Assembly: GCA_963835935.1 (NCBI GenBank)
Contig: CAWIHK010000001.1
Location: 1,746,792 to 1,810,791, forward strand
Direction: 5' to 3'
Length of the DNA: 64,000 bases
Origin: CAWIHK01 sp963835935
GTDB lineage: Bacteria; Bacteroidota; Ignavibacteria; UBA10030; CAVZMI01
Position 1 is the stretch's first letter. Each line of letters opens with the position of its first letter. Both the position numbers and the translations under genes were made by a program. Shown here one piece after another: positions 35,912-45,385 of this stretch. The notes beneath the pieces are model-generated. The model was not told the DNA's origin and searched no databases. It saw only the letters and a list, made by a program, of their open reading frames with translations.

Positions 35912-37717
35912 TTATTGATTCGAGTCGTCCATTGAAAGAACGGCAAGGAACGCTTCCTGCGGAATTTCCACACGTCCTACTTGTTTCATACGTTTCTTGC
36001 CTTCTTTTTGTTTATCCAGAAGCTTCCGCTTTCGGCTAATATCGCCGCCGTAGCATTTTGCCAAAACATTTTTTCGCATTGCACTGATTTGGTTGCGTGC
36101 AATAATTTTTGCGCCTATCGCGGCCTGAATCACCACTTCGAACATTTGTCGTGGAATCAAATGTTTCAACTTGCTGCACAATCTTCTTCCCCAATCGTAC
36201 GCTTTGTCGCGGTGAACAATTGTCGAGAGCGCATCAACAGGTTCTCCGTTCAATAATATATCGAGCTTGACGAGGTCCGATTGGCGCATATCGTGAAATT
36301 CATAATCGAATGAAGCATAACCGCGCGACATTGATTTTAATTTATCATAAAAGTCGAATATGATTTCCGACAGCGGGAGTTCATAAGAAATTTGTGCGCG
36401 CGTCGGATCGAGATATGTAGTATTCTTGTACACACCTCTCCGGTCTGTACACAATTTCATAATGGAACCGATAAACTCGCTCGGTGTAATGATCGTTGCC
36501 TGGATAAACGGTTCTTCCACATGTTCAATTTCAACCGTATTCGGCATGAACGCCGGGTTGTCGACGAGAACTTCTTCGCCGTTTGTTTTCACCACTTTAT
36601 ATTCCACGTTCGGAACTGTTGTAATCAACGATTGATTATACTCACGTTCCAATCTTTCCTGAATGATTTCCATGTGAAGCAATCCAAGAAATCCGCACCG
36701 GAAACCAAACCCTAGCGCGGTTGATGTTTCAGGTTCGTAAATCAATGACGCATCGTTTAATTTTAGACGTTCCAAGGAATCACGAAGTTCCTCAAATTCT
36801 TCCGTAACAGTCGGATAAACTCCGGCAAATACCATCGGTTTCACTTCTTTATAACCGGGTAATTGACTTGTAGGATTGTCGGCATCGGTCACAGTATCGC
36901 CAACTTTCGAATCGTGTACATCCTTCACGTTCGCGACAAGATAACCGACATCGCCTGCACTTAGTTTGCCGATACGTTTCCGCGTCATTTCCAAAATGCC
37001 GACTTCTTCCGCCTCAAATATTTTTCCATTCGAAACGAACTGCACATGCTGATGTTCCTTCAAAGTTCCCTGAAAAACTCTCAGATACACGATTGCACCT
37101 CGATAAACATCGAACACGGAATCAAAAATCAGCGCTTGTAAAGGCGCTTCATCATTTCCTTTCGGCGCGGGAATTCGCTTGACAATGGCTTCGAGTATTT
37201 CGTCGATTCCGATATTCGACTTTGCGCTTGCGTGAATAATGTCTTCGCGTTTGCATCCAAGCAGGTTAACGATTTCGTCCTGCACGGTTTCAATCATTGT
37301 TGCAGCGCTTGGAAGATCTATTTTATTGAGCACAGGTATGACTTCGAGGCCGGCATCGATAGCGAGATAAAGATTGCTGATGGTTTGCGCTTCAACACCC
37401 TGCGAAACATCGACTACAAGAATTGCACCTTCACATGCCGCAAGTGAGCGCGATACTTCATACGTGAAATCGACATGTCCGGGCGTGTCGATTAAATTCA
37501 GAATATAATCCGAGCCATCTTTCGATTTATAATTCATTTGGATTGCATGAGATTTTATTGTGATCCCCCGCTCACGTTCGAGCGGCATATCGTCGAGAAT
37601 CTGATCCATCATCTCACGTGCGGAAATTGTATGAGTGGCTTCCAGTAAACGATCGGCGAGCGTCGATTTTCCATGATCGATATGTGCAATTATACTGAAA
37701 TTTCTAATATGTTCCAT
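35912..37717 (-). CDS. lepA: Elongation factor 4 (LepA GTPase)
   Basis: LepA is a ribosome-associated GTPase that back-translocates or remodels stalled ribosomes. The 601 residues start MEHIRNFSIIAHIDHGKSTL with the P-loop, followed by DTPGHVDF (switch II), NKIDLPSA and the LepA-specific C-terminal domain (KLKHLIPRQMFEV; ARNQISAMRKNVLAKCYGGD). Met at 37717 matches the canonical N-terminus; a TTG further upstream at 37750 is not needed. Genes thrC, a 47-codon ORF, lepA, two lepB genes and hemW follow in order on the same strand. Confidence 0.97.
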   Translation of the reverse strand: MEHIRNFSIIAHIDHGKSTLADRLLEATHTISAREMMDQILDDMPLERERGITIKSHAIQMNYKSKDGSDYILNLIDTPGHVDFTYEVSRSLAACEGAILVVDVSQGVEAQTISNLYLAIDAGLEVIPVLNKIDLPSAATMIETVQDEIVNLLGCKREDIIHASAKSNIGIDEILEAIVKRIPAPKGNDEAPLQALIFDSVFDVYRGAIVYLRVFQGTLKEHQHVQFVSNGKIFEAEEVGILEMTRKRIGKLSAGDVGYLVANVKDVHDSKVGDTVTDADNPTSQLPGYKEVKPMVFAGVYPTVTEEFEELRDSLERLKLNDASLIYEPETSTALGFGFRCGFLGLLHMEIIQERLEREYNQSLITTVPNVEYKVVKTNGEEVLVDNPAFMPNTVEIEHVEEPFIQATIITPSEFIGSIMKLCTDRRGVYKNTTYLDPTRAQISYELPLSEIIFDFYDKLKSMSRGYASFDYEFHDMRQSDLVKLDILLNGEPVDALSTIVHRDKAYDWGRRLCSKLKHLIPRQMFEVVIQAAIGAKIIARNQISAMRKNVLAKCYGGDISRKRKLLDKQKEGKKRMKQVGRVEIPQEAFLAVLSMDDSNQ

Positions 37718-37738
37718 CTTTTGTCCAGTAATAGAAAT

Positions 37739-37760
37739 CCCGTCCAGCAATGAGGACGGG
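37739..37760. terminator. Inverted repeat between thrC and lepA
   Basis: CCCGTCC (37739-37745) and GGACGGG (37754-37760) form a perfect 7-bp stem with an 8-base loop. On the minus strand only a short T tract follows, so termination is possible but weak. Confidence 0.4.
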
Positions 37761-37832
37761 ACATTAAAAAGCTATTAAATATACTGTAAAACGTTGACAG
37801 GTGCAAGAGAAGGTTCATTGTTCAGGAATGTA

Positions 37833-37976
37833 TCACATCCCACTATTTTCAATGCGAAGTATTTCGTATCTCGTTTTGATTCCATTCTTTTCAAAAACAT
37901 TTTTCATGTTCTTGCCGATTTCATCACAATTCTCTTTCGCGAAAGCAATGAACGGCGGGATTATCAATGTCTTCAT
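37833..37976 (-). CDS. Small ORF (47 aa) coupled to thrC
   Basis: This ORF starts MKTLIIPPFIAFAKENCD and has 47 residues, ending IRIENSGM before a TGA. Its ATG shares a base with the thrC stop (TAATG), the classic termination-reinitiation arrangement. The composition is protein-like: mixed hydrophobic start, then charged KNMKNVFEKN and TRYEIL. I recognise no family. It may be a remnant of a longer gene truncated by the hairpin-bearing region before lepA, or a genuine small protein. It is not visible as a gene by length criteria. Confidence 0.45.
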   Translation of the reverse strand: MKTLIIPPFIAFAKENCDEIGKNMKNVFEKNGIKTRYEILRIENSGM

Positions 37977-39250
37977 TACGACTCGCGCAAGATATGTGCT
38001 ATTTCATCGAGTTCCGGATTAACAATACGCGGTGGATTAGAATAATGATATCGCTGTTCGCCATTATGATATTGAGCTATCGCATCGGGATCTTTCAAGA
38101 CGTGGCCCGTTAAAATTCCGACGATGGTTTCATCTTTCTTAATGACCCCAGAACTTGTAAGTTTTTTCAAACCGGCAACTGTTGCGCATGATGCGGGTTC
38201 AGCTCCAATACCGGATGCATCAACGATCGCTTTTGCATCGAGAATCTCTTCGTCCGTCACTTGTTCAACGATGCCGTTAGTCCATTTGAGAGATCTCACT
38301 GCTTTTTCATAATTGACGGGATTCCCGATCTTAATCGCGGTCGCAATTGTATCTGCTTTTACGGTTTTGAACTCTGAAAAATTTTTTTTGTACGCCAGAT
38401 ATAATGGATTTGCACCTTCAGCCTGAATGACTGCAAATCGCGGCAACCTGTCGATCAATCCCAATTCTCTTGCTTCGAAGAAGGCCTTCCCGAACGCGCT
38501 TGTATTGCCGAGATTTCCGCCAGGCACGACCACCCAATCAGGTACTCGCCAGTGTAATTGCTGCAGTGTTTCCAGGACGATTGTTTTTTGTCCTTCGAGC
38601 CGGAAAGGATTAATTGAATTCAATGGATACGCGCCCAATTGTTGCTCAGCTTCCTGAATCAATCGCATGCAATCGTCGAAATCACCTTTCACCATTAACG
38701 TTAGCGCACCATAAGCAAGAGCTTGAGAAACTTTTCCAAACGCGACGTGCCCCTCCGGAATCAATACAATTCCTTTGATTCCACCTTCTGCCGCGTATGA
38801 CGCGAGAGAAGCTGATGTATTTCCAGTCGATGCACAAACAACTGCAGAGCGTTTTAGATGTTTCGCAACAGTAATCGCAACCGTCATGCCCCGATCTTTG
38901 AAGGAGCCGGTTGGATTTTCTCCTTCATGTTTAAGAAATAAGCCGTCGGCATTTGCCCATCGATTTACGAATGGATTTTTATAGAGGCGTGTATTCCCCT
39001 CTGCCTTCGTGATTATCTTGTCCTTCGACAATGACGGCAATATAATTTCATGGAAGCGCCAAACGCCGCTCGAATATGGAGCATCGACTAGACCAAGACG
39101 GTCGTCGAATGTTTTCCGTGTTATCGTTTTCTTTAATTCACCGAGATCATGCCAAACATCTAAAAGATGACCGCAATCGCAGAGAAAACGGATGTCATGA
39201 ATATCATAGTTTTTTTTGCAGGCAACACATCGTAATTGAGAATATTCCAT
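37976..39250 (-). CDS. thrC: Threonine synthase
   Basis: ThrC converts O-phosphohomoserine to threonine with PLP. The 424 residues begin with a small zinc-ribbon-like segment (LRCVACKKNYDI, FLCDCGHLLDVW), then NPTGSFKDRGM with the PLP lysine, SASTGNTSASL-type motif CASTGNTSASLASYA, and VVPGGNLGNTSAFGK. The N-terminal ribbon places it in the class found in Bacteroidota and thermophiles rather than the short plant-type. AGGA precedes the ATG. It leads the thrC-smORF-lepA-lepB-lepB-hemW run. Confidence 0.95.
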   Translation of the reverse strand: MEYSQLRCVACKKNYDIHDIRFLCDCGHLLDVWHDLGELKKTITRKTFDDRLGLVDAPYSSGVWRFHEIILPSLSKDKIITKAEGNTRLYKNPFVNRWANADGLFLKHEGENPTGSFKDRGMTVAITVAKHLKRSAVVCASTGNTSASLASYAAEGGIKGIVLIPEGHVAFGKVSQALAYGALTLMVKGDFDDCMRLIQEAEQQLGAYPLNSINPFRLEGQKTIVLETLQQLHWRVPDWVVVPGGNLGNTSAFGKAFFEARELGLIDRLPRFAVIQAEGANPLYLAYKKNFSEFKTVKADTIATAIKIGNPVNYEKAVRSLKWTNGIVEQVTDEEILDAKAIVDASGIGAEPASCATVAGLKKLTSSGVIKKDETIVGILTGHVLKDPDAIAQYHNGEQRYHYSNPPRIVNPELDEIAHILRES

Positions 39251-39376
39251 TTTAATCTTCCTGTTCTCCTTTTATTATTGTATTTTTAATTATATGAAAA
39301 ATGCCGGCAGAGTCAAGAAAAAACATTCGATTAGAAGATTCTTGATAAAAGACTTTTTTTTCCCTTTATTTCGTTA

Positions 39377-39817
39377 ATGACGGAACCAAAGATTACATAC
39401 GAATCTGCTGATCACATCAGAAGTCGACTGCAAAATATTATCGAGGCTCTTCGTTTTACAGATCATCTTGAACTCGTGATTAGTCGTGGACAGATGGCGA
39501 TGGAACTTGTCGATGAACTTGCGCTCTCGTATGACGTGGAACCTGAAGAAATTGAAAAACGGCGCGCTGAAGTAACCGATCTTACTACGACTCGCATCAA
39601 AATAGTACTTGTCAATAAAGTGCGTTCTCTGCTTTCAATGCAATCGAAAGTTCATTCAAATAAAGGGAAAGCCCTTCTTCTTGGACGAATCATTACTGAG
39701 CTCGAAGGAATAAAAGAACAGGTCGAAAAAGTTATTCGCGATCATAACTTGAATGATATCATTCGTCAGATCAAAGAAGTACAGCGAACGTTTGAATCGT
39801 GGGATGATGAATATTGA
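39377..39817 (+). CDS. Hypothetical helical protein (146 aa)
   Basis: I do not recognise this protein. It is almost entirely predicted alpha-helical and highly charged: residues 10-55 (SADHIRSRLQNIIEALRF), 60-80 (EPEEIEKRRAEV), and a long coiled-coil-like C-terminus (LLLGRIITELEGIKEQVEKV; QIKEVQRTFESW). There is no signal peptide or membrane segment, so it is probably cytoplasmic. It is divergent from thrC and convergent with apgM. No convincing Shine-Dalgarno is present, but the open frame and composition support a real gene. Confidence 0.65.
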   Translation: MTEPKITYESADHIRSRLQNIIEALRFTDHLELVISRGQMAMELVDELALSYDVEPEEIEKRRAEVTDLTTTRIKIVLVNKVRSLLSMQSKVHSNKGKALLLGRIITELEGIKEQVEKVIRDHNLNDIIRQIKEVQRTFESWDDEY

Positions 39818-39828
39818 GCTAAGGAATA

Positions 39829-39868
39829 AGGTAAAAATTGAGATCAAGGTCGAGATCGAGGTTTAGAT
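39829..39868 (+). repeat. Hexameric GATCAAGGTCGA-type repeat
   Basis: The sequence AAGGTAAAAATTGAGATCAAGGTCGAGATCGAG is built from 6-base words of the form AAGGTC/GAGATC. The same type of tract occurs at 45335-45385, 48324-48341 and 49252-49290. It lies after a plus-strand gene and before the 3' end of apgM. Confidence 0.6.
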
Positions 39869-39946
39869 GAAAACTCTGGTGTTGGAATAAAAAATATTCA
39901 ACGACGAATCAAATCTGCAATACTCAACAGCATCCGAATCCTAAAC

Positions 39947-41137
39947 TCAACTTAAAAACATTTTCATTAACTCATCACCATTCGGAATCATCAAACCCGT
40001 CTTCGCTGCATTTGCTTCGCTAAACGGCAATCTCATTCCGGCTTGAATTCCTTCTCCGGCCATAGCAAATGGAATTGGGTCGCCGGAATGGCCGCGAGTT
40101 GACACCGGTGTCGGATGATCCGGCATAACAAGCATTCGATAGCTTCCATATTTTTTAAGTTCGTTAAAAACAGGCCCGACAATTTTCGCGTCAATCTCTT
40201 CAACAGCATTTTTCTTAATACCCGAGTCTCCGGCGTGACCGGCTTCATCGGGCGCTTCTATGTGCACAAGAATGAGGTCGAAATTTTTTAAAGCTTCGAT
40301 TGCGGCGAGTCCTTTCGCTTTGTAATTTGTGTCAAAATAACCGGTGGCACCTTCGACTTTTATCCAACTAAAACCGACAAGTTTTGCCAAACCTTTTACC
40401 AAATCGACGGCTGTAATAGCAGCTCCTTTTAAGCCATATTTAATATCGAAAGGCTCCATCTTCGCTCTCTGTCCCTGTCCCCACAACCATATAGAAGACG
40501 CTTCACCCTTTCCGTCTTCTTTACGCGCTTGATTGACCGGATGATCTTTAAAAAGTTGTCTGCTTCGAGTAATAAGATCGTTGATGATGTCGGCATTTTT
40601 TCCGTTTGGTTTTATCTCGGAAATTGGTTTTCCAATCATATCATGCGGAGGTTGAGTTGAAAGATTTGAATAATCGGCGCCTTTAATCACCATGATGTGG
40701 CGATAACCAATACCGGGATAAAATTTAATCCGATCACTGCCGAAATTTTTATTCAATTCTTCAACGAGAAGTTTTCCTTCCTCACTCGAGATATGGCCTG
40801 CGCTATGATCGGCCATTTTTTCATCCTTTATAGTAACTATATTGCAGCGGAATATCCAATCGTCATCCAAAAGATCGATGCCTTGTGCAACTGCTTCTAT
40901 CGGAGCACGTCCGCTGTAATATTTTTTGGGATCATAACCGATAACCGACATCATCGCGACATCGCTGCCGGCTTGAAGGCCTGGCGGAACAGTCCGGCAT
41001 AAACCAAGTTTTCCGTTGATCGCGAGATAATCTATATTCGGTTTGTTAGCGGCTTCGAAAATTGTCTTGCCATCAAAATCAGGAATTCCAATATCGGCTG
41101 CACCATCAGGAACAACAATCACATATTTTCTTTTCAA
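39947..41137 (-). CDS. apgM: 2,3-bisphosphoglycerate-independent phosphoglycerate mutase (archaeal type)
   Basis: This enzyme interconverts 3- and 2-phosphoglycerate in glycolysis and gluconeogenesis. The 396 residues start KRKYVIVVPDGAADIG, with GLCRTVPPGLQAGSDVAMMS (the metal and catalytic Ser region), RYHIMVI-type strand and the C-terminal MPDHPTPVSTRGHSGDPIPF motif, typical of aPGAM. No ATG lies at the conserved N-terminus; TTG at 41137 with AAGGAG 8 bases upstream is the likely start. It is convergent with the 146-residue hypothetical gene. Confidence 0.93.
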   Translation of the reverse strand: MKRKYVIVVPDGAADIGIPDFDGKTIFEAANKPNIDYLAINGKLGLCRTVPPGLQAGSDVAMMSVIGYDPKKYYSGRAPIEAVAQGIDLLDDDWIFRCNIVTIKDEKMADHSAGHISSEEGKLLVEELNKNFGSDRIKFYPGIGYRHIMVIKGADYSNLSTQPPHDMIGKPISEIKPNGKNADIINDLITRSRQLFKDHPVNQARKEDGKGEASSIWLWGQGQRAKMEPFDIKYGLKGAAITAVDLVKGLAKLVGFSWIKVEGATGYFDTNYKAKGLAAIEALKNFDLILVHIEAPDEAGHAGDSGIKKNAVEEIDAKIVGPVFNELKKYGSYRMLVMPDHPTPVSTRGHSGDPIPFAMAGEGIQAGMRLPFSEANAAKTGLMIPNGDELMKMFLS

Positions 41138-41242
41138 TTAAAATGCTCCTTAGTAACTGTTTTCTTCAGCAATTTGCCTTTGAATTTTAATATACGATTT
41201 TACTCTCTGAATTTCCACAACCCGATCGAAAGATGGAAGTGC

Positions 41243-41283
41243 AAAAAAAAACGCTTGCACCTGATTTACGTTTCAAAGCAAGC
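41243..41283 (-). terminator. Intrinsic terminator of the outer-membrane protein gene
   Basis: On the minus strand GCTTGC (41283-41278) pairs with GCAAGC (41258-41253) across a long loop, followed by G and a run of eight or nine T residues at 41251-41243. It is 30 bases past the stop at 41313. Confidence 0.6.
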
Positions 41284-41312
41284 ACGAGCGTCATTAATTT
41301 TTATTTGCGTTT

Positions 41313-41906
41313 TTAGAAGGTTCCGAATTTTAAAGTCAGCATGCCGGATAGGCCTGACATATCTTTATCTTTCAAACCATCAAATTGAACATCGTTCACC
41401 CACCGATAGCTCGCACCAATATCGATCCGAAAAAATTTTGTCACATTCATTTCAATATTCGCCGAGGGTTCCAATACGAACACCGCATTTGTGTTTTTTT
41501 CACTATAATTTTGATATATGCTATCTCTGTATGAAATTCCACCGCCACCGATAAGCACGCCTAAAGTATAATGAATGAGATTCATTGAATTGCCTATGTA
41601 TTCCAGATCAAGACCACCATAGCCGAAATTAAGATAGGTTGTTCTTCCGGTACCGGAAGGATCGGATATTTTAATGTTGTTGACGAGACCGTAACCTGCC
41701 CCGCCGATTGAAAATGTGTGGTTGATAATCCAGCCGCCCCAGCCTCCAACGAATACACCGGTTGTTCCATTCATCGGCCCGATTTTAACAACCGGCCCTC
41801 CGAATCCTCCACTTTGGATTTCCCCATTAATGAGTGTTTCCTCTTGAGCAACTACCGGCATAGCAATAACAAGAATGAAGATGACAACAAAAAGCACTCT
41901 GATCAT
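41313..41906 (-). CDS. Secreted outer-membrane beta-barrel-like protein
   Basis: The 197-residue protein has a signal peptide (MIRVLFVVIFILVIAMPVVAQ), a Gly-rich first strand region (GGFGGPVVKIGPMNG), then alternating aromatic strands (YLNFGYGGLDLEYIG; YTLGVLIGGGGISY; FRIDIGASYRWV) and a C-terminal strand ending in Phe (LTLKFGTF), characteristic of eight-stranded outer-membrane barrels recognised by BAM. No specific family is assigned. It has its own terminator. Function could be structural or transport-related. Confidence 0.75.
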   Translation of the reverse strand: MIRVLFVVIFILVIAMPVVAQEETLINGEIQSGGFGGPVVKIGPMNGTTGVFVGGWGGWIINHTFSIGGAGYGLVNNIKISDPSGTGRTTYLNFGYGGLDLEYIGNSMNLIHYTLGVLIGGGGISYRDSIYQNYSEKNTNAVFVLEPSANIEMNVTKFFRIDIGASYRWVNDVQFDGLKDKDMSGLSGMLTLKFGTF

Positions 41907-42574
41907 GTTTCTTCCTTTCTTATAGACGATGTTATAAATCCTTGTGTAAGAAAAAATAAATTTATTTATTTTTCAACATTTGTACGGAAAACTGAAGCTG
42001 TTGTTGCATTGCGCATTAGCACGTTTACGATTCTTCATTTCTTCGTTCTTAACAATATAAAGAAATAATCAAAATAACCTTATTATTTAAGTTGATTATT
42101 CATTATTTATTAATATATTAATTAAAAAAACGTTTATTTCATTACTTTTGTTTATGTTGTTATTTTTGGGTTACTTCTGGAGATTTTAGAAATCATTGAC
42201 GTTCAATTACTCATGCTAAGTGACAAAAGGAAGGTCATGAGAGTGTGAGAAGATTACACAAAAGATTAAAAAAATTTTCTGTTTCAGTTGTTGACTTTGG
42301 TTAGTCAAAGAATATATATTAATTATGGATGATTTTTCCTAAGATTGACGCTTGTTTGGAAGTATCGTCCGACTGTGTATGAGATCTTAAAAATCGATTC
42401 AGAATCTGTTTATTTTGTTCACTTCAAAATTATCCGGATCGATTGGGCTATTGCACCTCGAAATATGATAGAGGTCGTAGAGTTTGTTCAGGCACAGATT
42501 GTATTGTGTACCTCTATCCTACTCCGCAAAGTAGCAGATGAGGTAATTATCGTAGACTAGTACGGGAAAAAGAA
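41907..42574. promoter_or_regulatory. Gene-free divergent promoter region of pckA
   Basis: This 668-base gap separates the outer-membrane protein (minus) and pckA (plus). It is very AT-rich at 42040-42200. TTGACTTTGGTTAGTCAA (42291-42308) is a palindrome (TTGACT/AGTCAA), and TATATT at 42315-42320 lies 18 bases beyond the TTGACT, so a promoter with an overlapping operator is possible. The leader to pckA then has about 250 bases without an accepted gene; a 71-codon frame at 42345-42560 is unconvincing. Confidence 0.4.
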
Positions 42575-44215
42575 ATGACTAAAATGTTTGAAATTGATAC
42601 TCCTTCACAAAATGAAGCGTTGGCATTTAAAAGCGACTTTGGTTTAGAAAAGCATGGCATTCTGAACCTTCGTATCGCTTACTGGAATCTTCCGACTGAA
42701 GCGCTCTACGAAGAAATCATATTCCGAAAAGAAGCTCATCTATCGAATCATGGAGCCCTCATCGCTTTCACCGGGAAGCATACCGCACGCGCCGCTTCCG
42801 ACAAAGTCATCATTAAAGAACCGTCAACCGAAAATCATATATGGTGGCAAGAGTACAACCGTCCTTACAGTGAAGATAAATTTGATGATCTCTACAATCG
42901 TCTCCAGGGTTTTTTGCAGGGGCGAGACATTTTCGTTCAGGATTGTTATGTCGGGGCTGATCATGCCCATCGTATTCCCATCAGAATTATTTCTGAATAC
43001 GCATGGCATTCTCTCTTTGCGCGAAATATGTTTATACTGCCGGAATCCGTAAATGAATATAGGCATCACGTTCCGGAATTCACCGTTATCTCAATTCCAT
43101 CATTTAAAGCTATTCCTAGCATTGACGGCACACCGTCAGAAACGATTATTGCACTCAACTTCGCAAGACGGATGTGTATAATAGGAAATACAATTTATGC
43201 AGGCGAAATTAAAAAATCAGTTTTCACGCTATTAAATTACGTGTATCCGCTACAAGGTATAATGACTATGCATTGCTCCGCAAATATCGGTAAGAATAAT
43301 GATACTGCAATTTTCTTCGGTCTCTCCGGAACCGGAAAAACTACACTCTCGGCCGATCCTGAACGCCGCTTGATAGGAGATGACGAGCATGGATGGAACG
43401 ATAAAGGTGTTTTTAATTTCGAAGGAGGATGCTACGCAAAAGTGATTCGTCTCTCCGCAGAGGCTGAACCCCAAATATTCGCGACAACACATCGATATGG
43501 AACAATTCTTGAAAATGTCGTTTATGATCCGTATACACGTCAGATTGACTTAGACGATGAATCAATCACTGAAAACACGCGCGCTTCCTATCCATTGAAA
43601 TACATACTAAATTCCGTTCCGGAAAAAATGGGTGATCACCCGCAGAACATTATTCTTTTAACTTGCGACGCTTCAGGTGTTATGCCGCCAATTTCCCGAT
43701 TAACTTCGGATCAGGCATTGTATCAGTTTATTTCCGGTTACACTTCAAAAATAGCCGGCACAGAAATCGGCACAGGGAAAGAACCGAAGATGACGTTCAG
43801 CACATGTTTTGGAGCTCCGTTCATCGTTCATCATCCATATTTCTACGCAAAATTATTAAAGGAAAAAATTGAAAAAAATAAGTCGAATTGCTGGCTTGTA
43901 AATACTGGTTGGATTGGCGGAGCATTCGGTGTTGGAAAACGAATCAGCATCCAGTACACACGGAAATTATTAAATGCTGCGTTGAACGGTCAATTATTGA
44001 ACGTGCCTTACACCAAAGATACGGTTTTCGGTTTTGAGGTTCCACAAAAATGTTCCGGCGTTCCGGACAAGATTCTTAATCCCTCGGATTCCTGGCCCGA
44101 TAAGGCTTTGTATGAACAACGATATAAACAATTGGCTTCAAAATTTATCGACAATTTCAAAAAGTACGCGGATGGTTGTCCACCAGAAGTCGCACAGGCA
44201 GGACCAAAAATATAA
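42575..44215 (+). CDS. pckA: Phosphoenolpyruvate carboxykinase (ATP)
   Basis: ATP-type PEPCK converts oxaloacetate to PEP and CO2 (gluconeogenesis), or the reverse in fermentative organisms. The 546 residues include the substrate motif region RNMFILPESVNEYRH, the kinase-1a P-loop FFGLSGTGKTTLSADP (about residue 245-260), kinase-2 IGDDEHGWNDKG, and the adenine-binding region SPRASYPLKY-type ENTRASYPLKYI. Length is as expected for the family (530-550). Together with PFOR and apgM it points to a fermentative or gluconeogenic lifestyle. Terminated by the hairpin at 44283-44316. Confidence 0.97.
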   Translation: MTKMFEIDTPSQNEALAFKSDFGLEKHGILNLRIAYWNLPTEALYEEIIFRKEAHLSNHGALIAFTGKHTARAASDKVIIKEPSTENHIWWQEYNRPYSEDKFDDLYNRLQGFLQGRDIFVQDCYVGADHAHRIPIRIISEYAWHSLFARNMFILPESVNEYRHHVPEFTVISIPSFKAIPSIDGTPSETIIALNFARRMCIIGNTIYAGEIKKSVFTLLNYVYPLQGIMTMHCSANIGKNNDTAIFFGLSGTGKTTLSADPERRLIGDDEHGWNDKGVFNFEGGCYAKVIRLSAEAEPQIFATTHRYGTILENVVYDPYTRQIDLDDESITENTRASYPLKYILNSVPEKMGDHPQNIILLTCDASGVMPPISRLTSDQALYQFISGYTSKIAGTEIGTGKEPKMTFSTCFGAPFIVHHPYFYAKLLKEKIEKNKSNCWLVNTGWIGGAFGVGKRISIQYTRKLLNAALNGQLLNVPYTKDTVFGFEVPQKCSGVPDKILNPSDSWPDKALYEQRYKQLASKFIDNFKKYADGCPPEVAQAGPKI

Positions 44216-44282
44216 GTCTCTGTAAATATTTCGTTTGTCGACATTTTTGAGATTTGTAAAGCAGTCGAAAGAAAAATAAAAC

Positions 44283-44316
44283 AAAAAACCTCACTTACTA
44301 AGAGTGAGGTTTTTTT
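44283..44316. terminator. Bidirectional intrinsic terminator
   Basis: CCTCACT (44289-44295) pairs with AGTGAGG (44303-44309), flanked by six A residues on the left and seven T residues on the right, so it can terminate both pckA (plus) and the convergent lipoprotein gene (minus). Confidence 0.9.
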
Positions 44317-44340
44317 ATGAACTGACAAAACCATTAAAGA

Positions 44341-45225
44341 TTAACGTGATGCGTTTTTTTCTGCACTACTCACCAACGTCACTTTTATCACTTGATCGAG
44401 CGGTTTAGCTTGTTCAGGCCGATTTCCTCCACCACCACGAGACCGACCTCCTCCACCACCGGACATCCCCATACCACTGCCTCGTCGACCGCCACCACCA
44501 CCTCGTCCGCCACCTCCTCCTTCCATTCCATGTGGCCGGTTTCCTTCATCCGAGCTAGCATAACCGGATTTTAAAATTACACCAACCGTACTTAATGAAA
44601 GAGTGGAAATTCCAAACTGATGATTCGAATCTTTTTTTAAAGGCATCTTCAATTCGTAATATAATTGCCGTCCTGCATCGTCGATCTTTACCGTCAATCC
44701 TTTCAAACCGATGACAGGAATTACTTCTCTATCGTATCTCCCCGGACCAATTATATCGACATTTCTAAAAGATTCTTTTACCATTGCTTCGCGTCTTTCG
44801 GCCGATTGATCGGTTCCATTGCCTGATTCGATTTGGTCGGGTCTCGGGCCTGACCATTCAAATCCCATTGGATAATGAATACCGAGGATTTGTTCTTTTC
44901 CTCCTGCCGAATCGAACCAAATTGTCAATCCTCTCATTAAAATGTTTCGCGCTATCTCTCTGTTTTGTGCGAGGAAACAAATAGAAAGAGAAGTGTCGTC
45001 GTTGCGAAAACCAATCGCCAATTCCTGGTCGGGAATCTGCGTTAAATTTCCTGCCCAAGCTTTAGAAAGTGTATCGTCCGAAATATTCCCTGGCGTCCAC
45101 TGACTTGCAACCTTCAATGAACCACTGCATCCAGAAAGAAAAAACAATGCAGCGGTACCTGTTATGAATTGGATAAATATCTTCGATATTCTTGTTCTGT
45201 TCATTTCCTTGTGTGAATTCTTCAT
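44341..45225 (-). CDS. Lipoprotein with Gly/Arg-rich C-terminal tract
   Basis: The 294-residue protein has a lipoprotein signal with FLSGC (Cys near residue 31), a globular beta-rich domain (about 40-225: WAGNLTQIPDQELAIGFRN; LTIWFDSAGGKEQILG; LYYELKMPLK) that resembles substrate-binding sandwich folds but is not assigned, and a low-complexity stretch of GGGGRG/RGSGMG repeats (about 235-280). Start at 45225 is chosen over 45231 because GGGGAG lies 6 bases upstream. The Gly-rich tail may be intrinsically disordered. It converges on pckA. Confidence 0.7.
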   Translation of the reverse strand: MKNSHKEMNRTRISKIFIQFITGTAALFFLSGCSGSLKVASQWTPGNISDDTLSKAWAGNLTQIPDQELAIGFRNDDTSLSICFLAQNREIARNILMRGLTIWFDSAGGKEQILGIHYPMGFEWSGPRPDQIESGNGTDQSAERREAMVKESFRNVDIIGPGRYDREVIPVIGLKGLTVKIDDAGRQLYYELKMPLKKDSNHQFGISTLSLSTVGVILKSGYASSDEGNRPHGMEGGGGGRGGGGGRRGSGMGMSGGGGGRSRGGGGNRPEQAKPLDQVIKVTLVSSAEKNASR

Positions 45226-45334
45226 TCCCATCTCCCCTAGGTAATAAGAATATTTTGAAAGCTTGCAATTTTTATTCTATCATTAGACTGTTTAAGCAGT
45301 ATGAAAGTTCTATAACCATGACCTGAATCATCTA

Positions 45335-45385
45335 GACCCTGATCTTGATCTAAACCTTGACCTTAATCTTGATCTTGACCTTGCT
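45335..45385 (-). repeat. Hexameric TTGATC/TTGACC repeat
   Basis: A tract of about 8 copies of the 6-base words GATCTT/GACCTT crosses the last codons and 3' end of the FAD-binding oxidase gene, so its C-terminus (EQGQDQD) is encoded by the repeat. The unit matches the tracts at 39829, 48324 and 49252. Confidence 0.6.

Noticed and set aside
42345..42560. 71-codon plus-strand ORF in the pckA leader
   Set aside because: It begins at a TTG without Shine-Dalgarno and lies in the pckA 5' region; a leader peptide cannot be excluded but is unsupported.
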